Notes: a model not told the origin generated them from the letters alone. A stretch of DNA of 64,000 bases from Hymenobacter sp. DG25A (GCF_001280305.1 NZ_CP012623.1:2666001-2730000); one strand, 5' to 3'. Shown: positions 7,797-18,725, counted from the stretch's first letter. Made by a program: numbers and translations.

Positions 7797-8786
7797 CTAC
7801 TGGATTACGGTTGCTGAATTGCCATTGCCCACCTGCGTGATAGTGCTACTATTGCCTCTGGATTGTTGCGTTACGGCGCTATTGTTGTTGCCTGTCTGAT
7901 ATTGCCAGGCTTCATTTTCATCGCCCTGCGCAATGCGGGCTTCGTTGTTGTCGCCCTCCTGGGTCTGGGTGGCCTCATTATAATAGCCCTGCGTTATCTC
8001 CGCCTGGTTTCTGTTGCCGCGCTGTCGTTGGGTAGCCGTGTTGCTGAAGGCGGCATCCTGGTCTATGAAAGCCATGTTATGGTTTCCCCGTTGTACCTGC
8101 AGTGCCTTGTTTACCCCACTATACAACTGCGTCACAGTAGCCTCATTGTAGTCTCCGTATTGATACTGCTCAGATTCGTTGGAGTCATAATACTGATTCA
8201 CACTGGCCTTGTTATGATTCCCCTCCTGCCGCTGTAGGGCATATTGATCGAACCTAGCCTGGGCTATGGAAGCCTCATTGTGGTCACCATACTGATATTG
8301 TCTCGAGATTTGCCCGGCGCTAATATTTCCCTGGGCGGAAGATGCCCTATTGTAATTACCTATCTGCTCTTGATACGCATCGGTTTGCCAGTTTATCTGA
8401 TGCACCGTGGCAGTATTATGATTACCGGTCTGATACTGCTTTGCAATTCCAGAAGCAATGGCCCCTCCTTGTTCAACGGTGGCCAGATTGTAGTTTCCTT
8501 TCTGGATTTGTATGGCAGTAGTCTGGAAGGCCTCCCGCATCAAAATACTGGCGGTGTTGCTCCTGCCTTGTTGCTGCTGCATGGCGGTATTTGCCCTACC
8601 AGATTGTAGAATGGAGGCCTGATTAAGGTTCCCCTTCTGGATTTGCGAAGCGGTGTTCTGCTCACCTACCTGCTCGATATAAGCCTCATTGTTATTGCCG
8701 GTCTGCGCTACCGTGCTGCTATTCGACTGGGCCCCTGCCCTGCCTGCCAGCAGCGCAAAGGCCATAAGCATAGTTATTTTTTTCAT
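7797..8786 (-). CDS. Curlin-repeat amyloid-like secreted protein (CsgA/CsgB-type)
   Basis: A 329-residue protein with a signal peptide (MKKITMLMAFALLAGRAGAQ) followed only by about 13 imperfect repeats of roughly 22 residues. Units have the form NxAxIxQxGxxN, for example NNEAYIEQVGEQN, HNMAFIDQ and NNEARIAQ. This Asn/Gln/Gly pattern is that of curli subunits, which form extracellular beta-helical amyloid. Canonical CsgA has five repeats, so this is a long version. The start at 8786 is chosen because the signal peptide begins there; the extension upstream is AT-rich leader. No csgB, csgE, csgF or csgG homologue is in the window, so export would rely on genes elsewhere. The upstream leader (8787-8880) is strongly AT-rich, which suits a regulated promoter. 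Confidence 0.85.
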   Translation of the reverse strand: MKKITMLMAFALLAGRAGAQSNSSTVAQTGNNNEAYIEQVGEQNTASQIQKGNLNQASILQSGRANTAMQQQQGRSNTASILMREAFQTTAIQIQKGNYNLATVEQGGAIASGIAKQYQTGNHNTATVHQINWQTDAYQEQIGNYNRASSAQGNISAGQISRQYQYGDHNEASIAQARFDQYALQRQEGNHNKASVNQYYDSNESEQYQYGDYNEATVTQLYSGVNKALQVQRGNHNMAFIDQDAAFSNTATQRQRGNRNQAEITQGYYNEATQTQEGDNNEARIAQGDENEAWQYQTGNNNSAVTQQSRGNSSTITQVGNGNSATVIQ

Positions 8787-9031
8787 AGTTGAGGTTGATT
8801 TAAGGGTAAAGCGGCCTAAAAACCAGTCAAGTTTTCTATTAAAATAATCAATATTTAAACTAGAAATATCATATTTTATCACAACTTTATGGCATTCCCT
8901 ATTTTTCCTCCCGGGTTGCGGCCCACGTTGTCGGCGTTTCCCAGGGTGGTAGTTGCAGGAGCCCGGCCACCTAGCCCCGGCAGCATCCCCCCTGTATCCG
9001 GCATCTTACCGGATGGTATTTTTGGGCACCT

Positions 9032-9077
9032 GGAAAGCAGAAAGCAAGGAAAGCAGAAAGCAAGGGAAGCGGAAAGC
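9032..9077. repeat. Short tandem repeat, 16-bp unit, about 2.9 copies
   Basis: GGAAAGCAGAAAGCAA occurs twice exactly in tandem, followed by a degenerate third unit (GGGAAGCGGAAAGC). It sits exactly where homology of the decayed DUF72 gene breaks off, so replication slippage or an insertion end may have formed it. Confidence 0.75.
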
Positions 9078-9220
9078 TGCGGAAACCGGTAGAAGGTGAC
9101 GTTGAGCTCCAGCGTCTGAAAATGCTGACTATAGAACTCAAACCAGCGGCGCTGGGGTAGCTTATCGGGGTAGAACACGCCTTTCCAGTGGCGGTAGTGG
9201 TAGCCGGGGCAGTTGATGTG
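9071..9220 (-). pseudogene. Remnant of a second DUF72 gene (N-terminal 50 residues)
   Basis: The minus strand encodes 50 residues that align end to end with the N-terminus of the intact DUF72 protein at 2475-3203. Shared blocks are YHYRHWKGVFYP against FSYRDWKGVFYP, and LELNVTFYRFP against VELNVTFYKMP. There is no start codon at the expected place, and after PQLS the frame enters the 16-bp tandem repeat and unrelated sequence. About 190 residues of the family are missing. It is a truncated, non-functional copy. Confidence 0.8.
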
Positions 9221-9310
9221 CCAGGTGAGTATAGCGAAGCACGCGAGGACGTAGATGTGTCCGCTCTTTCCCTCTGGAAGCGTTGCCGGGCTTCTGCTGA
9301 CAGCAATCCG

Positions 9311-9409
9311 GTCTTTCTTCGTTGCCGACCCATTCGCGCCACGGTGGTAGCGCACGACAACGTTTTTCTGGAGCAGCTATGCGTGGAGCGGATTATTGAG
9401 TTGGGGTAG
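9311..9409 (+). pseudogene. Possible 3' remnant of an ABC-F ATPase gene
   Basis: The last 32 codons of a plus-strand frame end VVAHDNVFLEQLCVERIIEL before a stop. This resembles the H-loop end of ABC-F ATPases (VSHDxxFLExxxVERIIEL). Nothing upstream in frame looks like an ATPase; instead the frame crosses the antisense of the DUF72 remnant. I infer that two gene remnants meet here. The match is short, so confidence is moderate to low. Confidence 0.4.
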
Positions 9410-9703
9410 TTCCAATAAGACCTGCTAAAGCACTTTCTGAAAGACAGATGCTATGACTCAGAGAAAATAATTTACATCTACTTTGAAATGCAAAGTTCTT
9501 TCATATCCTTTGTGTCGTTCTCCTTTATACTACCCATAGGCAAGTGTCTGCCGCCGGTGGAGGCCCGCCGCTGACTAGCAATCAGGCACTTGGTTTTCCA
9601 TCCACAGGCCCCGGCTACGACCCACACCAGCACCCGTGCCTGGCTCCATTATTATCCCCTCTCGCAAGTATTCTTTCATCCTCACCCTAAAAACCCCACA
9701 GTC
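9410..9703. other. Gene-free stretch
   Basis: Nothing convincing on either strand. The first half is AT-rich; the second half is the leader of the small membrane protein gene. No terminator hairpin was seen. Confidence 0.5.
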
Positions 9704-10246
9704 ATGACCCTCACCAAAAGCATTCTTCGCCTTGCCGTTGCCACGGCATTCCTCCTGCTGATTCCCCTGGTAGCCATGCAATTCAACTCAGGCGTAAACT
9801 GGACCTTTTCTGATTTCGTGGTGGCCGGCATCCTGCTATTTGGTACGGGCCTCACGTATCTGCTGATAGCAGGCAGGGCCCGCAACGGCGCGTATAAACT
9901 GGCCGCCGGCGTGGCGGTGGCAGCTTCCCTCCTGCTGGTGTGGGGCAACCTGGCCGTGGGCTTCATCGGCAGCGAGGACAACCCGGCTAACCTGCTGTAC
10001 GGTGGGGTGCTGGCCGTTGGCTTCATTGGGGCCATAGTAGCGCAGCTCCGGCCCCTGGGCATGGCTAAGGCCATGTTTGCCGCCGCGCTTACTCAGTTTG
10101 CCGTTCCTTTTGTAGCCATGCTGATCTGGAAGCCAGAAATCAACTTAGGCGTAGTGTGGGTAATTGCGCTAAACACCCTCTTCGCCGGGCTGTGGGTTGT
10201 TTCGGCGTTACTGTTCCGCCGTGCTGGCACCGCTGGCCCGCATTAG
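9704..10246 (+). CDS. Small integral membrane protein, function unknown
   Basis: A 180-residue protein with about five hydrophobic segments. It starts MTLTKSILRLAVATAFLLL and includes FIGSEDNPANLLYGGVLAVG, a motif seen in a family of conserved but uncharacterised Bacteroidota and proteobacterial membrane proteins. The start at 9704 is chosen over an in-frame upstream ATG because the extension is proline- and histidine-rich and not membrane-like. It is monocistronic, with no neighbour suggesting a role. Confidence 0.75.
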   Translation: MTLTKSILRLAVATAFLLLIPLVAMQFNSGVNWTFSDFVVAGILLFGTGLTYLLIAGRARNGAYKLAAGVAVAASLLLVWGNLAVGFIGSEDNPANLLYGGVLAVGFIGAIVAQLRPLGMAKAMFAAALTQFAVPFVAMLIWKPEINLGVVWVIALNTLFAGLWVVSALLFRRAGTAGPH

Positions 10247-10494
10247 GACCGGTAGAATCTGGACACTGCCCTGACGGCTGTCCTCCCCAAATCCCAGGCA
10301 CCCTGATTTTAGTATGGCAGGACCCGTTTTCCTGCGAGCAAATACCAGTCAAGAGGGCTATTTATTTAGGCAGAAAAGTGGTCTTACCTATAAAGCTACC
10401 TCTTAAATTATCCTATTTTTGACCGCGCTAAAGTTATAATCTGCTATACAGCTTCTACCTATTACGCAATTCACGTTATACCTTCTCTTTTTAC

Positions 10495-11820
10495 ATGTTG
10501 CGTAACACCAGAGCTGCCATTTGCTGTGCAGGTATTTTATTTACCTTATTCCCGAAAGTTATTGTAGCCCAGAATTTTAAAGCGTGGAGCCCGGGCTATG
10601 TGGTTTCTACAACTGGCGATACTACGCGTGGCCTCATTCATATTCCGCAGTTTGTTACGGAAGAAGGAGTAACGCTCAAAGTGGATGAGCAAGGCAAGCG
10701 TCAACAATTTAATGTGCAGGACCTGCAGGCCGTTGGTTTACAGGATGGACAGCGCTTCGTAAAACGCACCATTACAATCGGCCGCAATGCGGCAACCGGA
10801 AATGCCGACTCCGCGGCTGTGTTGCTTCAACAATTAGTTAGTGGTTATGCCAGCTTCTATCGGTATAACTACAATGCAGCGCGTCAGTCGCAGCAGGGCA
10901 CTCCCTCGGAAAGAGTGCAGTATTTTATCGGCTTTGAAGGCCGCAGCCTGATGCCGGTTCGAAAGCTTACTTACCAGGGAGCATTTCCGGTGTTGCTCCA
11001 GGACTGCCCTGTTGTAGTGGAGGCGTTGGCTCGCACTCCTTTCGATGAGCGCAAAATCGGCAACCTGATTCTACGCTATGACACCCTTTGCCATACCACC
11101 CCTCAGGCCCACGACTACCGTTTGCCTGATCCGGTCAGCACCATGCACCTGTTTGTAAGAATGCGGGGAGGTTTGCAGCAGGGAAAACTGTTCTATCCCG
11201 ACTTCAACTACTTACCACGGGCAGAAGCACAAACCGCTGTTCTCCCGGCTTATGCGCTGGAAGTGCGGCTGGCCAATCATGGCCCCTAGTCGCTCATCAG
11301 CGGGTTGCAATATGCTTATCACCGTAGTACATCCTCCCCAATAAAGCCCGCGCAGGCAGGATCCGCAAATGAGGGAGAGCCTCTGGTTCTGCCCGCTAAT
11401 GTGGAAGCCCAGAGCCTGCAGGCACCTCTTTTAATTCGTTATACCTGGGGCCACGACCGGTTCAGACCCTATATGGCGGCTGGGCCCATGGTTGGCATGT
11501 TCCTCAATAACCACACTACGCTGTCTTACACCACCCTTACTTATGTAGGGGGTGATGCTTATCGCTACTTCCGTGAAGATGTAATCATTGCCGATGCTAA
11601 ACCCACGGAGCGCGCCCATCGGGTTATTAGTGGCGCTTTCCGGGTGGGCTTAGAAATCAAAACTAAAACCCGGCTTTCCCCTCTAATTGAGTTACAATAC
11701 TCCATAGGCAGAGACAGTGATAATAACCCGGGAATCCGTCAAACAATGATTGGCACCAAGGAGAATATAGGCTACTTACACTACAAGGCGCTGGGGCTTT
11801 CAGCCGGGGTAGAATTCTAA
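10495..11820 (+). pseudogene. Secreted Bacteroidota beta-barrel-type protein, interrupted by an in-frame TAG
   Basis: One continuous frame of 442 codons is broken only by TAG at 11287-11289. Part 1 (10495-11289, 264 residues) has a signal peptide (IVAQ end) and a GYVVSTTGDTTRGLIHI segment. Such segments (GYxVxxxGDTxxGxI) are common at the start of uncharacterised Bacteroidota outer-membrane proteins. Part 2 continues immediately in the same frame (SLISGLQYAYHR) and ends with beta-strand patterns typical of a PorT-like barrel (PLIELQYSIGRD, ALGLSAGVEF). The text around the stop (LANHGP-stop-SLISGLQY) suggests a TGG to TAG change. A TTG at 11305 could restart translation but lacks a signal peptide. 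It is either a recent pseudogene or a sequencing error. Confidence 0.65.
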
Positions 11821-11913
11821 ATAATTGCCTAGCTCATTTTTACGGCTGTCAGCGTAACTATACTCAATCCGCTTCATCTTAATAAAGCAATAGGGCTTTT
11901 GTTGAATGTACCT

Positions 11914-11964
11914 CTGCTGCTGGTGTACTTTGGGAACGTGGTTTCAAAAGTATACCAGCAGCAG
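11914..11964. other. Inverted repeat, 17-bp arms
   Basis: CTGCTGCTGGTGTACTT (11914-11930) pairs with AAGTATACCAGCAGCAG (11948-11964) with one G-T mismatch. It lies in the gap before the 12057 gene, inside a stop-free frame (11833-12048) that has no good start codon. It could be an RNA hairpin or a relic of coding sequence. Confidence 0.4.
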
Positions 11965-12056
11965 TATTTTACGGACTATCCGTCCACACTTGTAGAGGTA
12001 GAAAGCTTCGTTTACTTTTCCCTACCGCATCCCTTCTTAGGATATTAAACCCGGAC

Positions 12057-12650
12057 ATGAATATTTCTTCCTCGCGTATCTCTGGGCATATCCTGGGTTT
12101 CCTTTTTTGCTGTTTAGTCATAGGCTTTACTACTCCTTGCCTTGCCCAAAGCAACTGGCCCACTACCCGAATAGATGATCAGATTACTATTCAGATGCCT
12201 TATGAAGGCACATTAGAGGAGGGCACAAAGTTGCAGGGAGCACAAAGATTCTGGACTTCGACTTCTGACAATGAATTCCAGGTATTGCGGGTAGACTTAC
12301 GTTACATCCCCCATTATAATCCGGATCTGATACCAACTGAAGCAAGCCTAATTAAAACCTATGAAAGAGCGGTTAAGCTTTATAATCGTCAGGTAATAAA
12401 AGGCAAGTTGGTTTCCAGTGGCAACATTGTTTTTGCTGGTAATCCAGCCCGCGCTGCACTTTATCGTGGGTTCGACGATTACCATCAGCGCCCCATTAAT
12501 ATTGAGACAGTTTGGATGTACCACCATCAGGCTATCTACCTGCTAACCTGCTCCTATGCTGTTCCTGAGGAGGCAGGTGCTATCCAGGATAAAAAGCGCT
12601 TTTTTTCCTCCGTACTTATTAATTTTACTCCCATTACCAAGGAGCTTTAG
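12057..12650 (+). CDS. Secreted protein of unknown function
   Basis: A 197-residue protein with a clear signal peptide (hydrophobic LGFLFCCLVIGFTT, then CLAQ). The mature part begins SNWPTTRIDDQITIQMPYEGT and contains alternating strands, with no motif I recognise. The segment DQITIQMP and the later VWMYHHQAIYLLTCSY resemble small periplasmic beta proteins that bind ligands, but I make no assignment. It is more AT-rich than the core genes nearby. It sits between the broken beta-barrel gene and repeat D, in an accessory stretch. Confidence 0.7.
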   Translation: MNISSSRISGHILGFLFCCLVIGFTTPCLAQSNWPTTRIDDQITIQMPYEGTLEEGTKLQGAQRFWTSTSDNEFQVLRVDLRYIPHYNPDLIPTEASLIKTYERAVKLYNRQVIKGKLVSSGNIVFAGNPARAALYRGFDDYHQRPINIETVWMYHHQAIYLLTCSYAVPEEAGAIQDKKRFFSSVLINFTPITKEL

Positions 12651-12992
12651 TCCGAATAAATATCTACCTACCTATTAATACGCCCTTCCATTAACGGCTT
12701 TTTGACTGATTTTTTGAGCCCCTGCCGCTGGCGCGAGTTTAGCACAGCGTAACTCGTGACCAGTTATGCCGGGAGGCTGCGCCTCCCACCACCCGCACCG
12801 CTTGCAGCCGGGTTTATTCTCGCTTAGTTTGCCGCTACGCGCCAGCGGAGGTACAACCTCCGCTGCAGGGCTGGTCACGAGCTACAAGCTCGCGCCAGTT
12901 GGAGGAAATCCCCATAACTTGCCGGCAAGCTGAGCTATGCGAAAACGCATAATCACCTGAAAAACGAGAATGAGGTAACGAACACATAGAAT
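12651..12992. other. Intergenic stretch containing repeat D copy 1
   Basis: The first ~75 bp are featureless; 12728-12898 is the structured repeat described separately; the last ~95 bp form the leader of the DUF808 gene. No reading frame is convincing. Confidence 0.6.
12728..12898. repeat. Structured ~170-bp repeat (family D), copy 1
   Basis: The terminal inverted repeats CTGGCGCGAG and CTCGCGCCAG enclose inner arms ACTCGTGACCAG and CTGGTCACGAG. Within are two more hairpins: GGGAGGC-tgc-GCCTCCC and CAGCGGAGG-tacaa-CCTCCGCTG. A second copy lies at 14897-15067. Between copies the last hairpin changes a C-G pair to T-A, which keeps pairing. No open frame fits. It may be a MITE-like element, or DNA/RNA with a selected fold. 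Confidence 0.85.
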
Positions 12993-13913
12993 ATGGCTTC
13001 AGGTTTTTTTGCGCTACTGGATGATATTTCCGCTTTGGTAAAAGTAAGCGCGGCCAGTTTAGACGACGTGCCCGCCCAGGTAGCCAAAACCACCGGCAAA
13101 GTATCCGGCATTGTTATCGACGATACGGCGGTTACGCCCAAATACGTCGTGGGCCTCGACCCCTCCCGGGAGCTTTCTATTATTTATCAGATAGCCAAAA
13201 AGTCCCTGATCAATAAATTATTGATTCTGAGCCCGGCGGCTTTGGTACTGGGCTATTTTGCCCCCTGGGCCATTACGCCCATTTTAATGCTGGGCGGGGC
13301 TTATTTATGCTTCGAAGGGTACGAAAAGGTACACTCCATGTTCAGCAAGCACCACGAGGTGGACGTGGAAAGCGAGCAGGTAGAAATAATTACGCCGGAG
13401 GAGCTGGAAAAGGAACGGGTGGCGGGCGCCGTGCGCACCGATATTATCCTGTCGGCCGAAATTATGGCCATTGCTTACAGCCAGGTAACCGAGCAGCCGA
13501 TAGTAAACCAGATTGTGGTTATGGCGGCCGTGGCCGTTTTTATTACGGTGGCCGTGTATGGCTTTGTGGGCCTGATTGTGAAAGCCGACGATGTGGGCGT
13601 GCACATGGCCCAGGATAAATACCACCCCGCTACGCAAAAACTGGGGCGCGGCATCGTAAAATTCATGCCGCACTTCCTGAACATCTTAAGCTATGTGGGT
13701 ACGGCTGCCATGCTTTGGGTAGGTGCTGAAATCATAGCCCACGGCATTCCGTTTACCAGTCATTTACTGGATGATCTGGAAGAGTCTTTAGCCCACCTGC
13801 CGGCGGTGGCATGGCTGGCCAAGGCGCTATCCTGTGCTATTGGCGGGTTACTGATTGGCTTCGTGGTTGAGAAAATAGTGCTGCTGGGGAAGAAGGTATT
13901 CGGCAAGGAATAA
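12993..13913 (+). CDS. DUF808 (YedI-type) membrane protein
   Basis: A 306-residue inner-membrane protein of the DUF808/YedI family. The N-terminus MASGFFALLDDISALVKVSA and the block KVSGIVIDDTAVTPKYVVGL are family hallmarks. Several transmembrane segments follow: ILSPAALVLGYFAPWAITPILMLGGAYLCF, the 150-200 region, and two near the C-terminus. An acidic cytoplasmic-looking stretch (about 120-145) separates them. The biochemical role of YedI is unknown. It lies between the two copies of repeat D with the beta-lactamase gene, 226 bp upstream of it on the same strand. Confidence 0.9.
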   Translation: MASGFFALLDDISALVKVSAASLDDVPAQVAKTTGKVSGIVIDDTAVTPKYVVGLDPSRELSIIYQIAKKSLINKLLILSPAALVLGYFAPWAITPILMLGGAYLCFEGYEKVHSMFSKHHEVDVESEQVEIITPEELEKERVAGAVRTDIILSAEIMAIAYSQVTEQPIVNQIVVMAAVAVFITVAVYGFVGLIVKADDVGVHMAQDKYHPATQKLGRGIVKFMPHFLNILSYVGTAAMLWVGAEIIAHGIPFTSHLLDDLEESLAHLPAVAWLAKALSCAIGGLLIGFVVEKIVLLGKKVFGKE

Positions 13914-14139
13914 TAAGCTGCGCGGTTTTTCCGGCTTTTATGCCCTGTTTATCCAATGCTGCAGTGCTCATACCATTTCACTCTTGAACGGGACTTTATT
14001 GCGGCGTAATTAGTGCTTACTGATTTCAAGAGGCTGCGCTTCCTCCCGCCTATTCTACTGGCCAGTATAGTTGCCCCGAAGTAGCTTTTATCTGCGCACC
14101 AGGGGACAAAGTCAACCAAACTTTAGCTGCTAACTAACC

Positions 14140-14886
14140 ATGAAATTTCTGCTTCCCGTTGCACTCCTGATTGCCGTTGCGGCGAAAAGCACCCCCAGTA
14201 AACTCAGCGCCAAAACCGAAAAAGTAGTTTATCAATCAGCGAATTTGATGATTACGCAAGTTGCGAAGAACAGCTTTGTGCATACCTCGTATTTGCAGAC
14301 CAAGACCTTCGGCAAGGTTCCCTGCAACGGCATGGTGGTAAAAAGCGGCAGTGAAACCGTGGTGTTTGATACGCCTACCGGCGACCAGGAATCCAAAGAG
14401 TTGATTGCCTGGATAAGCAAAGACCTGCACTGCAAAGTGAAGGCTATTATCCCAACCCATTTTCATGAGGATTGCGTGGGTGGGCTAAAGGAATTTGAGC
14501 GACAAAAAATCCCCTCCTTCGCCAATAAAAATACGATTGAGTACGCTAAGCAGAACAAGTTTAATATTCCTCAGCGCGGGTTTACCGATAGCCTGACGGT
14601 GAAGGTTGGCACTACGAAGGTGTATGCCATTTTTTGGGGAGAAGGCCACACCAAAGACAACATAGTGGGGTATTTCCCGGAGGACAAAGTGCTGTTTGGT
14701 GGCTGTTTAATTAAGGAGTTGCAGGCCAACAAAGGCTATTTGGGCGATGCCAACGTGCAAGCGTGGTCCGCCACCGTAGAAAAAATAAAGCAAGCATATC
14801 CTGCGGTGCAAGTTGTAATTCCCGGGCATGGCAAAGTCGGCGGCCCAAGCCTGCTTGACTATACCATTCAGTTATTTCAACAGTAA
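14140..14886 (+). CDS. Subclass B1 metallo-beta-lactamase
   Basis: A 248-residue secreted zinc hydrolase. Residues 1 to about 17 are a short signal peptide (MKFLLPVALLIAVAAKS). All six B1 zinc ligands are visible: H107, H109 and D111 in THFHEDCVGG, H170 in GEGHTKDN, C189 in FGGCLIK and H230 in PGHG. By standard BBL numbering these are H116, H118, D120, H196, C221 and H263. K192 matches Lys224, which contacts the substrate carboxylate in B1 enzymes. B2 enzymes lack the first His and B3 enzymes lack the Cys, so B1 is secure. B1 enzymes typically hydrolyse penicillins, cephalosporins and carbapenems; activity here is inferred. The gene ends 10 bp before repeat D copy 2, and copy 1 lies beyond the DUF808 gene. 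Confidence 0.9.
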   Translation: MKFLLPVALLIAVAAKSTPSKLSAKTEKVVYQSANLMITQVAKNSFVHTSYLQTKTFGKVPCNGMVVKSGSETVVFDTPTGDQESKELIAWISKDLHCKVKAIIPTHFHEDCVGGLKEFERQKIPSFANKNTIEYAKQNKFNIPQRGFTDSLTVKVGTTKVYAIFWGEGHTKDNIVGYFPEDKVLFGGCLIKELQANKGYLGDANVQAWSATVEKIKQAYPAVQVVIPGHGKVGGPSLLDYTIQLFQQ

Positions 14887-14896
14887 TAACGCGGCA

Positions 14897-15067
14897 TTGG
14901 CGCGAGTTTAGCGCAGCGTAACTCGTGACCAGTTATGCCGGGAGGCTGCGCCTCCCACCGCTTGCGCCGTTCGCCGCCGGGTTCGTTCTTGCGTAATTTG
15001 CCGCTCCTCGCCAGTGGAGGTACAACCTCCACCACATGGCTGGTCACGAGCTACAAGCTCGCGCCAG
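14897..15067. repeat. Structured ~170-bp repeat (family D), copy 2
   Basis: It has the same architecture as the copy at 12728-12898: outer arms TTGGCGCGAG and CTCGCGCCAG, inner arms ACTCGTGACCAG and TGGTCACGAG, hairpin GGGAGGC-tgc-GCCTCCC and hairpin GTGGAGG-tacaa-CCTCCAC. The two copies are in the same orientation, about 2.2 kb apart, and differ mainly in the middle. It begins 10 bp after the beta-lactamase stop. Confidence 0.85.
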
Positions 15068-15108
15068 TTGAGGGGTTCCCCTATGATTTGGTATTTCGCC
15101 ACAGATAC

Positions 15109-15834
15109 CTATTTCCTTCCTTTATATATACCGTAGACTTCTTCAATCCAAGCAAAATCGAATAATTCCCGAGTTATAATGTATGCATCATTGTTTAATT
15201 TGTATGCTGTTTTATAGTCAATAGGCTTATTTGTTTCGCGGTATCTCTCCCTTCTAGCTATAGAAGAAGCATCTGGAACAATTACAGCAGAAGCTAACCC
15301 AACCCTATATAACTTACTTAAATCTGAATCTGACAAACTATAAGTTGCAACACGGCCATCGACTTGAAAACCACTTTTTAATACACGTAGATCATCCAAG
15401 AAAGAATTATTTACAATATGTGACAATCTTAAAAAATCCTCGAAAATAAATTTACCCTGTATACAGGCTCGAAATAATTTACCAATCATTGATGCCTTAT
15501 CCGAATCATCTAGCTTATCTAAGATTACTATGATTTTCTCTCCTGCTTTATCTCTATAGGATCCTTCTTGCAACCTATCTGCAAATTCTTTTCGTTTTTC
15601 GAGTGGGATATCCTTCAATTCTACTAGAAATTTAAGAATCATGTTTATAAATATTCTTTCTCGAATACTTGTCCCTATTTTATATAGTGAATGAATCGTA
15701 TTTACTACTGGAATATCTTTCATCATTCCATCATCAGTCAATGAATCAAAGGCGGCTTCGACAATATCTTTTGTAATGTCAGTAAGGTTAGAAGCTGTAG
15801 CAGCTATAATTGACTTACTTAAATTATTCTCCAT
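15109..15834 (-). CDS. Orphan AT-rich gene, uncharacterised helical protein
   Basis: A 241-residue protein starting MENNLSKSIIAATASNLTD. The start is chosen over an upstream in-frame ATG whose extension is unlike the rest. It is rich in Lys, Asp, Ile and Leu and probably mostly alpha-helical. A hydrophobic patch around DIPVVNTIHSLYKIG is followed by FINMILKFLVELKDIPLEKRKEF and IGKLFRACIQGKF. Proteins with this pattern occur sporadically in bacterial accessory regions, but I know no function. Codons are strikingly AT-rich (Lys AAA, Ile ATA and ATT) compared with clpB next door, which suggests recent horizontal gain. No partner gene is adjacent. A role in defence or abortive infection is possible but not supported by any motif. 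Confidence 0.65.
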   Translation of the reverse strand: MENNLSKSIIAATASNLTDITKDIVEAAFDSLTDDGMMKDIPVVNTIHSLYKIGTSIRERIFINMILKFLVELKDIPLEKRKEFADRLQEGSYRDKAGEKIIVILDKLDDSDKASMIGKLFRACIQGKFIFEDFLRLSHIVNNSFLDDLRVLKSGFQVDGRVATYSLSDSDLSKLYRVGLASAVIVPDASSIARRERYRETNKPIDYKTAYKLNNDAYIITRELFDFAWIEEVYGIYKGRK

Positions 15835-16011
15835 ATGTCTTTTTGGCGATAGATGCATATGCAAGTAAGCAACAATAAGACATATTGACTTATGTAAAGC
15901 CAATAAAATCAATAAATCAGCCAAAAAGTCAGCAAAAACACTTCTGCACCCGGTTTGCTAGGCCACTCGTAGAACTTCTTAACCGAAGCATCTACTTAAG
16001 CCCTAGTAGCC

Positions 16012-18627
<2,616 letters not shown>

Positions 18628-18642
18628 GGATTGAATAAGCAC

Positions 18643-18680
18643 AAAAAAGCCCCGCTGGCAGATGTTGGCGGGGCTTTTTT
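18643..18680 (+). terminator. Rho-independent terminator of clpB
   Basis: AAAAAAGCCCCGC pairs with GCGGGGCTTTTTT around a 12-nt loop, 15 bp after the clpB stop. The A- and T-tracts on both sides allow bidirectional use. Confidence 0.9.
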
Positions 18681-18725
18681 GTTAGCTTGCTGTGTTCATT
18701 CACTTCCCTTATCAGCTATGCGCGG

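Noticed and set aside
12728..15067. Composite transposon with transposase
   Set aside because: No transposase frame lies between or beside the two repeat D copies, so the segment is called repeat-flanked, not a transposon.
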